Of a stretch of DNA of 14,167 nt, positions 1 through 6,692 are shown in pieces. Source of the DNA: Anaerolineales bacterium. GTDB lineage: Bacteria; Chloroflexota; Anaerolineae; Anaerolineales; E44-bin32. Numbering within the stretch: position 1 is the first letter of the stretch; each line of letters opens with the position of its first letter. The stretch covers positions 1 to 14,167 of the forward strand of contig JAHFAU010000003.1 of the NCBI GenBank assembly GCA_023250385.1, given 5' to 3'. The notes under the pieces are model-generated. The model was not told the DNA's origin. It made no database searches and saw only the letters and a list, made by a program, of their open reading frames with translations. The translations under genes and the position numbers were made by a program.

Positions 1-186
1 CCACTGAGTGTGTTGCCGGCCGTGCTGCCCCAGGCGGCAGCCAGCCCGAATCAAGCCGTTGCCTTCGACTTCGACAATCTCCGCGTCTTGCTCCGTTGGT
101 CGGGGATCGCCCTGCTGTTAGGCGCAGGGGCACTGGCCGCCCTCGGCCGCCGCAACTCTTCCCGAGCAGCCGAGGAGCGGGCGTAA
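1..186 (+). CDS. C-terminal end of an unidentified membrane-anchored protein (5' partial)
   Basis: Frame 1 is open from the first base to a TAA at 184-186, giving 61 residues of a protein that starts outside the window. The visible part is an Ala/Pro-rich linker, a short acidic-aromatic stretch (AFDFDN), then one hydrophobic helix (about residues 38-50: SGIALLLGAGALAAL). It ends in a basic and then acidic tail (GRRNSS...EERA). That pattern suits a single C-terminal transmembrane anchor with the bulk of the protein outside the membrane. The gene lies 37 bases upstream of a cytochrome c gene on the same strand, so the two may be cotranscribed. The family cannot be recognised from this fragment. 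Reading frame is fairly sure from high-GC codon use; function is unknown. Confidence 0.6.
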   Translation, partial: PLSVLPAVLPQAAASPNQAVAFDFDNLRVLLRWSGIALLLGAGALAALGRRNSSRAAEERA

Positions 187-223
187 GGCCTCTCGCTCGC
201 TGCGCCCGATTGGTAACACGCTG

Positions 224-607
224 ATGAACCGATGGGTCCTGCCGTTAGCACTGGCCGGCACGGGGTTGCTGATCTTATCCCTGGTTCCCCTGGCGCCGGC
301 CGCGGTGGATCCGGGTAGCGCTCCCCCCGCGGTCTCGGCGGTGGTCACCGAGGATCCCGCGGCCTACGGCAGGGCCCTATTTCAGGCCAAAGGTTGCGTC
401 GGTTGCCATCAGCACCGTGAAGTGAACCCGGGATCCGGTGTCAGCGTCGGGCCGGATTTGAGCTCACGGTCGCTCGAACCGGACTTTCTTCGCAGCTGGC
501 TTAAGGACCCGGCCGCGGTGAGGCCGGGAACTCAGATGCCGAACCTTCACCTCTCTGACCAAGAGATCGAGGCCCTGATCGCCTTCCTGGTGAGCGAAAG
601 CAGTTAG
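224..607 (+). CDS. Small secreted mono-haem c-type cytochrome
   Basis: The 127-residue product begins with an uncleaved-type signal or signal peptide (MNRW, then a hydrophobic run to about residue 27, with APA near the possible cleavage site), so it should act outside the cytoplasmic membrane. Haem is attached covalently at CVGCH (Cys58, Cys61, His62). The likely sixth ligand is Met105 in the TQMPNL motif, which is the usual place in class I cytochromes c. The C-terminal helix SDQEIEALIAFLVS is also typical. It would carry electrons between membrane complexes or to a terminal oxidase; the partner is not visible. It follows the partial membrane-protein gene by 37 bases and converges on rsgA, 29 bases away. 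The ATG at 224 is chosen because it gives a complete signal sequence. Confidence 0.88.
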   Translation: MNRWVLPLALAGTGLLILSLVPLAPAAVDPGSAPPAVSAVVTEDPAAYGRALFQAKGCVGCHQHREVNPGSGVSVGPDLSSRSLEPDFLRSWLKDPAAVRPGTQMPNLHLSDQEIEALIAFLVSESS

Positions 608-608
608 A

Positions 609-633
609 TGCCGGCGCTGGCGGCCGCCGGGCA
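609..633. terminator. GC-rich hairpin between convergent genes, possible bidirectional terminator
   Basis: Between the stop of the cytochrome gene and the stop of rsgA lies an inverted repeat: TGCCGGCG at 609-616 pairs with CGCC at 625-628 and GGCA at 630-633, with one bulged G and an 8-base loop. The position suits a terminator serving both convergent genes. Neither side has a T-tract, so it is not a classical intrinsic terminator. Confidence 0.3.
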
Positions 634-636
634 GAG

Positions 637-1560
637 TTAGCGCTCTAGGAAGGTCTCGCCCGATCGCATTCGAAGGTAAGACTCATAACGATTAACGTCG
701 ATCTTGCCTGCCTCCACCGCGGTCCGCACCGCGCAGCCCGGCTCATGCTCGTGGGTGCAGTCGTTGAATTCGCAGTCCTTCACTAAAGGCCCAATCTCTC
801 GGAAGTAGGCGTCTAGTTCGTTCGGCTCGATGTCCCACAGCGCGAACGCCTTAAGCCCGGGAGTGTCGGCCACGTAACCTCCGCCTTCGAGCGGAAGCAG
901 CTCGCGGGCTACCGTCGTGTGGGTCCCTTTACCGGTTGCTTGGCTCACGGCCTCCGTGCGCAGGCCGAGACCCGGCTGAACCCTATTGAGCAGGCTGGAC
1001 TTGCCCACCCCGGATGGTCCGGCCAACACCGAGAGCTTCCCACTCAGCTCCCTCCGCAAGTCTCCCACCCCTTTTCCGGTGGTCGCGGAGGTATACAGCA
1101 CCCGGTATCCAATTTGCTCGTAAACCCCAAATTCCTCGTGCGCGCTGCGCGCCTGCACCAGATCGAGCTTGTTGGCACAAATCACCGCCGGGAGCGACTC
1201 GCGCTCGGCTACTACCAGCAGCCGGTCAAGCATGCGGAAATTGGGGTCGGGGTCGGCGCAGGCGAACACGAATACCGATTGATCCGGGTTGGCCACCAGG
1301 ATCTGTTCGGCCTCCCGGCCGGGAGCCCGGCGGGAGAGGGCCCGTTTGCGCGGCAGCAGCTCCTCGATCGAGGCCGAGCCGTCTTCGAAGAGGCTGAGCT
1401 TGACCCGGTCGCCGATCGCAATGGTTTCACGGGTAGGACCTGCGCGCCGCATTCGCCCGCGCAGCTTCGCCGTAATCAGGCCCTGCTCGGTCTCAACCTC
1501 GTAGAACCCGGCCCGAGCGCGCAGGATTAGACCTTGAAGCTGCTTTGAGCTGGTCCCCAG
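637..1560 (-). CDS. rsgA: RsgA, ribosome small-subunit-dependent GTPase
   Basis: RsgA is a circularly permuted GTPase that helps the late maturation of the 30S subunit in the cytoplasm. With the start used here the product has 307 residues, a normal family length. An N-terminal OB-fold (about 8-75) is followed by the permuted G motifs: NKLD at 130-133 (G4), SATTGKG from 158 (G5), GPSGVGKSS at 181-189 (Walker A), the GKGTHTT loop at 210-216 (G2) and DTPG at 232-235 (G3). A C-terminal zinc site follows, made of Cys263, Cys268, His270 and Cys276. The start is uncertain. There is no in-frame ATG, GTG or TTG near the expected N-terminus. I use CTG at 1560-1558, two bases after the upstream stop and preceded by GAGGGA. 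The nearest standard start is GTG at 1632-1630, giving 331 residues and overlapping the penicillin-binding protein gene. It is the last gene of the maf unit. Confidence 0.93.
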   Translation of the reverse strand: MGTSSKQLQGLILRARAGFYEVETEQGLITAKLRGRMRRAGPTRETIAIGDRVKLSLFEDGSASIEELLPRKRALSRRAPGREAEQILVANPDQSVFVFACADPDPNFRMLDRLLVVAERESLPAVICANKLDLVQARSAHEEFGVYEQIGYRVLYTSATTGKGVGDLRRELSGKLSVLAGPSGVGKSSLLNRVQPGLGLRTEAVSQATGKGTHTTVARELLPLEGGGYVADTPGLKAFALWDIEPNELDAYFREIGPLVKDCEFNDCTHEHEPGCAVRTAVEAGKIDVNRYESYLRMRSGETFLER

Positions 1561-1562
1561 CC

Positions 1563-3791
1563 CTATCCCTCGGTTCCCTGTCCCTCTGGCGGCGGCTCGG
1601 GAGTCGCCGGGACTCGGATGCGAGCCTCCCACGGATAGCGGCTGATCGGACCGCCCTTGAAATAGGCTTCGACGACTCGCTTGAAGACGGGGGCGGCCCA
1701 CTCCGAACCTTGGCCCTGGTGTTCCAGCACGACTACCACCGCGATGTCCGGCTTGTCGGAACGCTCTTCGAAGGTGTACCCGGCAAACCAGGCGTGCGGG
1801 TCGGTGAACTCGCCGGTCTGGGCAGTCCCGGTCTTGCCGGCGATGTTGATATCGCGGATGCCGAGGAACGACCGGTAGGCCGTGCCCCGCGGGTCGCGGA
1901 TGACACCGACCATCGCCGCCTGGATGGCAGCCAGGTTCTCCGGGCTCACCGGCAGAGTTCCCTGGGCCACAGGCGAGAACTCGCTCAGCACCTCGCCCTC
2001 GGCATTCTCGATTCTGGCAACGATTTGCGGCCGGTAGAGCGTGCCTCCATTGCCGATCGCGGCCACAAACCGCGCTACCTGCAGCGGGGTGGCCTGCAAA
2101 TAGCTCTGCCCAATCGAGAGCATCACACTGTCTGTCCGATTCCACGGCTCACCGTAGAGCGCCAGCTTGCTCTCGGGATCTGGCAACAGACCGCTGGCCT
2201 CCCCGATCTCGATTCCGGTCGGAGCCCCCAGCCCAAAGCCCCGGGCCATGTCGGGCACCGCGGTCTCCAGGCCACGGTTGAAGAGATCCAACCCGATGTG
2301 AAAGAAGTACGGATTGCAGGACCGCTCCAGCCCCTGGGTCAGGGTGATCTCGCCGGCGGCCGGCAGTTCCTCTTCGTAGCGCCAGTCATACAGGGTAACT
2401 CCAGTCAACTCCCGGAACTCCAGGCCGCAGTTGTATTCGGTGTCCGGGGTGTAGTACCCGGATTCAAGCGCGGCTGCCATCGTGATCATCTTGAACAAAG
2501 AGCCGGTCGGGTAGACGCCCAATGTCGCCCGGTTGAGCAGGGGATCGTTTCCCTGCTGGAACAACTCGCTCAGCCCGCTGGCGCTGTTCGGATTGTTGGT
2601 ATCAAACAGATTTGGATCGAAGCCCGGGGAAGATGCGAGTGCCAGCACCGCGCCCGTGTCCCGCTCGAGCACAACGACTGCCCCGGTCAGACCACTATCT
2701 TGGATCGCCTGCTGCGCGTAGCGCTGGAGATCCCGGTCCAGATTGGTGTAGACCGCGTAGGGCGGCTCCGAATCCTGGGAGGCGATCGGCTGCTGAGGCC
2801 TTCCTAGCGGATCTGTGGCGTATAGCGTGCCGCCCGGGCGGCCGCGCAGCTCCGGTTCGAACCAGGATTCCAAACCGATTTGGCCGACGTACTCGTCGCG
2901 ACGATATCCAAGGGCCAGGTAGTGCTGCAGGTCTGCCTGTTGGATCCAGCTGATATAGCCGACCGAGTGCGGGGCCAGGCCGCCTTCGAAGTACAGCCGA
3001 GTGTCATAGGTGCGCCACTGAACGCCGCCAACGGCTGCCAGGGTATCCTGCACCGCTTGAAAGCTGTCCAAGGGGACCTCGCCCAGGTTCACCCGAAAGT
3101 CGGTGTCCCGGATCGGTTCGTACAGGGCCTGGATGGATTCGTCGGAGGGAAAGTCGAGCAGCCGGCGCAGGGTACTCAGCATCGTCGCTTCTGCATCTTC
3201 ATCCCCGATTTGATTCGGCACCAACCACAATGCGACGGCCTCCGTTTGGGCCGCTATGGCCAGCCCGTTCCGGTCATAGATGTTGGCTCGAGTTGGTGTG
3301 ATGACGTCTAGATACAAACCCTGACCCTTGTTCAGCTCTGGCAAGATCAGTCCGTCGCTCCAGGCAACAGTCCAGGCCCCATCCCGCAGAGTGAGGTCCA
3401 TCAACAGATCGCGATCGATGAGCCCCGCCGCCGAACTGTGCAGCTCGGAGCGGAAGCGGACCTGAGCCTGGCGCGGATTCATCACAAACGCGGAGAGGAT
3501 TTCATAGTCAAGACCGGTGAGGGCCGCAGAACGCCAAACTTCGTCATAACGCTCGATAAAGGCCTGCTCGGTCAGGCTGTCCTGGGTCAATGGGCTGAGC
3601 ATTCGATACATCGCGGCGTAGTCCTGTGCCTGCCAGGCCTCGAGAAAACTTCGAGCCGTGATTTCGGGGTCGGGGGCGGAGTTGGTGAGGACCAGCGGAT
3701 CGGGCAGAACCTGGGTTGCGCCCGATTCCCCAGACCTTCCGGTGCAGGAGACAAGCAAGACCGCAAGGATTGAGATTGCCAGGCGTTTCAC
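1563..3791 (-). CDS. Class B penicillin-binding protein, lipoprotein with MecA-like N-terminal domain
   Basis: This 742-residue transpeptidase should cross-link peptidoglycan outside the membrane. The N-terminus KRLAISILAVLLVSC has a lipobox (LVSC), so Cys16 is probably lipidated; no other membrane helix is seen. Residues about 40-150 form an NTF2-like (MecA_N-type) domain (ARSFLEAWQAQDYAAMY). A penicillin-binding dimerisation domain follows at about 160-330, with RANIYDRNGLAIA near 168-180. The transpeptidase domain spans about 345-710 and has all three motifs: SLFK with nucleophile Ser431, SCN at 491-493, and KTGTA at 653-657. The tail is proline-rich. Domain order resembles B. subtilis PbpC and S. 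aureus MecA. GTG at 3791-3789 is chosen because it overlaps the maf stop by four bases (GTGA), follows GGGGAGA, and puts the signal sequence at the N-terminus. The frame stays open to 3914, but those 41 residues do not look like a signal. Confidence 0.92.
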   Translation of the reverse strand: MKRLAISILAVLLVSCTGRSGESGATQVLPDPLVLTNSAPDPEITARSFLEAWQAQDYAAMYRMLSPLTQDSLTEQAFIERYDEVWRSAALTGLDYEILSAFVMNPRQAQVRFRSELHSSAAGLIDRDLLMDLTLRDGAWTVAWSDGLILPELNKGQGLYLDVITPTRANIYDRNGLAIAAQTEAVALWLVPNQIGDEDAEATMLSTLRRLLDFPSDESIQALYEPIRDTDFRVNLGEVPLDSFQAVQDTLAAVGGVQWRTYDTRLYFEGGLAPHSVGYISWIQQADLQHYLALGYRRDEYVGQIGLESWFEPELRGRPGGTLYATDPLGRPQQPIASQDSEPPYAVYTNLDRDLQRYAQQAIQDSGLTGAVVVLERDTGAVLALASSPGFDPNLFDTNNPNSASGLSELFQQGNDPLLNRATLGVYPTGSLFKMITMAAALESGYYTPDTEYNCGLEFRELTGVTLYDWRYEEELPAAGEITLTQGLERSCNPYFFHIGLDLFNRGLETAVPDMARGFGLGAPTGIEIGEASGLLPDPESKLALYGEPWNRTDSVMLSIGQSYLQATPLQVARFVAAIGNGGTLYRPQIVARIENAEGEVLSEFSPVAQGTLPVSPENLAAIQAAMVGVIRDPRGTAYRSFLGIRDINIAGKTGTAQTGEFTDPHAWFAGYTFEERSDKPDIAVVVVLEHQGQGSEWAAPVFKRVVEAYFKGGPISRYPWEARIRVPATPEPPPEGQGTEG

Positions 3792-4501
3792 TGCTCTCCC
3801 CGCAGGATGACCGGATAGACCGGGCAGACGTAACCGGTGTGGGCCTGGCAGGCCGCAGGGACGTCGGCCGGCGGCTCGTAGCCGAGTTTGCGCAAGCTGC
3901 GAACCAAATGACAAAGCGGCAGGCCCATCACATTAGCGAAACAATCGTGCATCTGATCCATGCTGACCGGATTGAAGCCTCCGTCTTGAATCCCATAGGC
4001 GCCTGCCTTATCAAATGGGCTGCCGGAGGCCAGGTACCGCTCGATCTCAGCGTCGCTGTACTCCCGCATCGGGACCTCGCTCACGCAGGTGTCCAGTGCG
4101 ACTTCCCGCCCGGCGCCGTCGACCAGGGCAATCGAGCTGATCACCCGGTGGGTCCGCCCGCGCAAGGCCCGCAACATTCCCCTCGCTTCTGGCTGGCCGG
4201 CCGGCTTACCGAGTATTTCGTTGTCCAGCACGACCACCGTATCGGCGCCCAAGACCAGCTCGCCTCCGGCGGCCGACTTGCCGAGCATCTTGTTGTCCGG
4301 CACGACCACCGTATCGGCGCCCAACACCAGTTCGCTCCGGCCGACCCGCGCTTTGGCCGTCGCCAGCCTTCGGGTCAGCTGCTCCGGACCCTCACCCGGC
4401 TCGCGGCGCTCGTCCACATCCGCCGACCGGCTGACGATCTCCCATCCGGTCAGCCGGAGCAACTCCTGTCTGCGAGGGGAAGCGGAGGCCAGGGTGAGCA
4501 T
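3788..4501 (-). CDS. maf: Maf family nucleoside triphosphate pyrophosphatase with internal duplication
   Basis: Maf proteins hydrolyse non-canonical or pyrimidine nucleoside triphosphates to monophosphates and are linked to septum inhibition. Family motifs are clear: LASASPRRQELL at 4-15, the VDERREPGE region at 29-37, GADTVV with the catalytic Asp, LGKP, LRGRTHRVISS, and FDKAGAYGIQ at 163-172. The protein is 237 residues, against about 190-200 usually. Two causes are visible. Residues 57-80 and 81-104 are a tandem repeat of the active-site segment (ELVLGADTVVV in both copies), and there is a C-terminal tail with Cys218, His221 and Cys226. The second copy, followed by EARGMLRALRGRTH, is in the canonical context. 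The start is ATG at 4501-4499, right before LTLASASPRR; an in-frame TTG lies three codons upstream. It is the first gene of the maf-PBP-rsgA unit. Confidence 0.92.
   Translation of the reverse strand: MLTLASASPRRQELLRLTGWEIVSRSADVDERREPGEGPEQLTRRLATAKARVGRSELVLGADTVVVPDNKMLGKSAAGGELVLGADTVVVLDNEILGKPAGQPEARGMLRALRGRTHRVISSIALVDGAGREVALDTCVSEVPMREYSDAEIERYLASGSPFDKAGAYGIQDGGFNPVSMDQMHDCFANVMGLPLCHLVRSLRKLGYEPPADVPAACQAHTGYVCPVYPVILRGEQ
4190..4333 (-). repeat. In-frame 72-bp tandem duplication inside maf
   Basis: Two adjacent 72-base units, 4262-4333 (first in the protein) and 4190-4261 (second), encode 24 residues each. Seventeen of the 24 residues are identical, including ELVLGADTVVV and LGK. 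Bases 4201-4261 match 4273-4333 at 53 of 61 positions, with one identical run of 25 bases; the remaining 11 bases of each unit are poorly matched. The divergence argues against a sequencing or assembly artefact. Confidence 0.9.
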
Positions 4502-4531
4502 TGCACTCAAGGGCCCGGGGAAAACTTCGGA

Positions 4532-4580
4532 ATTCTACCATTCGACCCGGTGGGGACCCCGCGAACCCGAATGGTAAAAT
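4532..4580. promoter_or_regulatory. Symmetrical divergent promoter for maf and rarA
   Basis: An inverted repeat with arms 4532-4544 (ATTCTACCATTCG) and 4568-4580 (CGAATGGTAAAAT) matches at 12 of 13 positions around a 23-base spacer that includes GGGGACCCC. The outer edge of each arm is an extended -10 box: TGG-TAAAAT at 4572-4580 reading towards rarA, and TGG-TAGAAT (4540-4532, minus strand) reading towards maf. No good -35 box is seen for either, as is common when an extended -10 is present. The symmetrical arms could also be an operator for a dimeric regulator. Confidence 0.65.
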
Positions 4581-4587
4581 CCGCGCG

Positions 4588-6024
4588 ATGCAGCCGCTCG
4601 ATCTGTTTGACCACGCCATGTCGGAACGCCTGTCCAATGAGGCCCCGCTTGCGGCACGCATGCGGCCGCGCAGCTTGACCGAGTTTGTCGGTCAGGATCC
4701 CATCATCGGGGCGGGCAGACTGCTGCGGCGGGCTATCGAAGCCGACCGGCTGTTCTCCTCCATCATCTTGTGGGGGCCTCCAGGCTCTGGTAAGACGACC
4801 TTGGCGATGATCATCGCCAATACCACCCGCTTGCAGTTCGAGACCCTCTCGGCGGTACTGGCCGGCAAGGCCGAGCTGCGGCAGGTCATTGCGCAAGCTC
4901 AGGAACGCCGAAAGCTGAACCAGCTGCGCACAATTCTGTTCGTCGATGAGGTGCACCGGTGGAACAAGGCCCAGCAAGACGCTTTGCTCCCGCACGTAGA
5001 ACAGGGCACGATCACCCTCATTGGCGCCACTACCGAAAATCCCTACTTCGAGGTCATTGGTGCGTTGGTCTCTCGCTCCCGCATTTTTCAGCTGCGACCG
5101 CTGCTCGATCAGGACGTCGAACGGATCTTGCAGGCTGCCCTGGGTGACTCGCAGCGCGGCTACGGCACCCGACCGATTCAACTCGAACCCGACGCGCTGG
5201 CCCACCTGGTGCGAGTGGCGGGTGGCGATGCCCGCAACGCGCTGAACGCCCTCGAGCTGGCCGTCGAGTCCTCCCAGCCGGACGCCGATGGATCGACTCA
5301 GATCTCGCTGCAGGTTGCGCAGGAATCGATCCAGCGGCGGGCCGTCCTATACGACAAGGACGGCGACGTCCATTACGATACGATCTCAGCCTTCATCAAG
5401 TCGGTGCGTGGTTCCGATCCGGATGCCGCCCTCTACTGGCTGGCCAAGATGCTCTATGCTGGGGAGGATCCGCGTTTCATCCTGCGCAGGCTGCTGATCC
5501 TGGCCTCCGAAGACATCGGGTTGGCGGATCCGATCGGCCTGTTGGTCGCCTCCGCCGCGATGCAGTCCTTCGAATTCGTCGGCCTGCCTGAAGGCGTGTA
5601 TCCGCTCGTGGAAGCCACCCTGTACCTCGCCAACGCCCCGAAATCGAACACCGCCGGAGCGTATTTCAAGGCCTACCAGCTGATCGAGCAGGAAGGTGTG
5701 GTCGAAGTGCCGGATCATCTCAAAGATCCAAACCGCGATTCGGTCGCCCTCGGGCACGGGGCCGACTACAGCTACCCGCATGACCACCCGGGCCACTTCG
5801 TCGAGCAAGGCTATCTGCCGCAGTCGCTGCTGGGCACTTACTTTTACCGTCCCTCGGATCAGGGATACGAGGCCGAGGTGGCCGGCCGGCTGGAGCGCTG
5901 GCGCTTGGCCCAGCGCAAGGCATTGGCAATCGAGCAGACCCGTGATCTGCCTGACCTCGAGCAGCCCGCGATCGAGGCCATCAAGCGCCAGCACGGCCGC
6001 ACTCGAGTTTCCGAATCCTCCTGA
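4588..6024 (+). CDS. rarA: Replication-associated recombination protein A (RarA/MgsA), AAA+ ATPase
   Basis: RarA is a cytoplasmic clamp-loader-like AAA+ ATPase that acts at stalled replication forks with SSB. The 478-residue product matches the family along its whole length. It has PLAARMRPRSLTEFVGQ at 20-36, Walker A GPPGSGKT at 63-70, Walker B ILFVDEVHR at 116-124, sensor 1 GATTENP at 146-152 and the SRSR arginine-finger region at 162-165. The C-terminal tetramerisation domain includes SAFIKSVRGSDPDAALYWLA, ASEDIGLADP and LYLANAPKSN. ATG at 4588 is chosen because the DLFDHA leader resembles that of relatives and because the -10 box ends at 4580, only eight bases before it. The frame is open further upstream, but that would run through the promoter. 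It heads the long + strand series; the phosphatase gene starts six bases after its stop. Confidence 0.95.
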   Translation: MQPLDLFDHAMSERLSNEAPLAARMRPRSLTEFVGQDPIIGAGRLLRRAIEADRLFSSIILWGPPGSGKTTLAMIIANTTRLQFETLSAVLAGKAELRQVIAQAQERRKLNQLRTILFVDEVHRWNKAQQDALLPHVEQGTITLIGATTENPYFEVIGALVSRSRIFQLRPLLDQDVERILQAALGDSQRGYGTRPIQLEPDALAHLVRVAGGDARNALNALELAVESSQPDADGSTQISLQVAQESIQRRAVLYDKDGDVHYDTISAFIKSVRGSDPDAALYWLAKMLYAGEDPRFILRRLLILASEDIGLADPIGLLVASAAMQSFEFVGLPEGVYPLVEATLYLANAPKSNTAGAYFKAYQLIEQEGVVEVPDHLKDPNRDSVALGHGADYSYPHDHPGHFVEQGYLPQSLLGTYFYRPSDQGYEAEVAGRLERWRLAQRKALAIEQTRDLPDLEQPAIEAIKRQHGRTRVSESS

Positions 6025-6030
6025 CTCTGT

Positions 6031-6645
6031 ATGACGGCAATCTACCTGATCCGGCACGGGCAGAACGACTATGTCCGGAAGGGCAAGTTGCCCGGCTGGC
6101 TGCCCGGAATTCACCTCAACGAAGCGGGGCGGCAGCAGGCCGTCCGGCTGGCGCAGTCCTTCCGGCCAGTTCGGCTTGAAGCGGTGTTTTCCAGCCCGCT
6201 GGAGCGCGCCTTGGAGACGGCCATCGTTCTCGCGGAAGCGCACGGGCTCAAAGTCGAAATCCGCGAGCAACTGGGAGAGGTCCGGATCGGAACCTGGGAA
6301 GGGCTCAGCCTGCGGGCTGCTCGCCGCCGGAAGTTGTGGCCGACCATCCGCTTTGCACCATCGCTGGCGCGTTTCCCACAGGGCGAGTCCTTCGTCGAGG
6401 CCCAGGCCCGGGTAGTGGGCGAGTTGGAATCCCTACGGCGAGCTCATAAGAAAGCGATCGCCTGTGTTTCGCATGCCGATCCAATCAAGCTGGCCATCGC
6501 CCACTACCTCGGTCTGCCGCTCGATCAGTTTCAGCGGCTTGCCATCGAACCGGCCTCAGTCAGCCTGCTGGAGGTGCACGACCGCTCCGCGAGTCTGATT
6601 CGACTCAACGACACGCAGGCAGCCGAGCCGGCCCCGACCGGGTGA
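6031..6645 (+). CDS. Histidine phosphatase family protein (MSMEG_4193 type)
   Basis: This 204-residue protein belongs to the phosphoglycerate-mutase-like histidine phosphatases, which pass a phosphoryl group through a phosphohistidine. The RHG motif at 8-10 gives the nucleophile His9. The FSSPLERALETA segment supplies Arg59, Glu83 in LGEVRIGTWEG is the probable acid, and His148 in CVSHADPIK is the second catalytic histidine. Assignment to the MSMEG_4193 subfamily rests mainly on its two downstream neighbours, DUF3090 and SCO1664-type genes, which accompany that subfamily in Actinobacteria and Chloroflexota. The substrate is unknown; a real phosphoglycerate mutase is unlikely given that context. 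ATG at 6031 is six bases after the rarA stop, so cotranscription is likely. The stop TGA at 6643-6645 lies inside the next probable promoter. Confidence 0.88.
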   Translation: MTAIYLIRHGQNDYVRKGKLPGWLPGIHLNEAGRQQAVRLAQSFRPVRLEAVFSSPLERALETAIVLAEAHGLKVEIREQLGEVRIGTWEGLSLRAARRRKLWPTIRFAPSLARFPQGESFVEAQARVVGELESLRRAHKKAIACVSHADPIKLAIAHYLGLPLDQFQRLAIEPASVSLLEVHDRSASLIRLNDTQAAEPAPTG

Positions 6646-6651
6646 TATACT
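6643..6651 (+). promoter_or_regulatory. Extended -10 box upstream of the DUF3090 gene
   Basis: TGA-TATACT fits an extended -10 (TGn followed by a TATAAT-like hexamer with one mismatch). The TGA is also the stop codon of the phosphatase gene. Transcription would begin near 6658, about 35 bases before the DUF3090 start, so the trio might be partly uncoupled from rarA. No -35 box is evident. Confidence 0.4.
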
Positions 6652-6692
6652 TCCGCGTGCGTCCCCGACCTTCCCCCGCTGCATCGGCCTGA

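Noticed and set aside
1561..2145. Upstream extension of the rsgA frame to a 502-residue product
   Set aside because: The extra ~195 residues lie antisense-free but out of frame inside the penicillin-binding protein gene and have the Arg/Gly/Pro-rich composition of a shadow frame in high-GC DNA.
1545..2807. 420-residue open frame on the plus strand
   Set aside because: It is antisense to the penicillin-binding protein gene, whose product has all expected motifs; the plus-strand translation has no recognisable pattern.
3792..3914. N-terminal extension of the penicillin-binding protein to 783 residues
   Set aside because: The 41 added residues overlap maf and would bury the lipoprotein signal; the GTG at 3791 with its overlap and ribosome binding site explains the gene better.
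4501..4587. Upstream extension of rarA by 29 residues
   Set aside because: It would begin before the divergent promoter and add residues without similarity to RarA.
3716..4678. 320-residue plus-strand open frame across maf and the maf/rarA gap
   Set aside because: It is antisense to maf, and its internal repeat is only the mirror of the maf duplication.
5386..6270. 294-residue minus-strand open frame
   Set aside because: Antisense to rarA and the phosphatase gene, both with clear family motifs.
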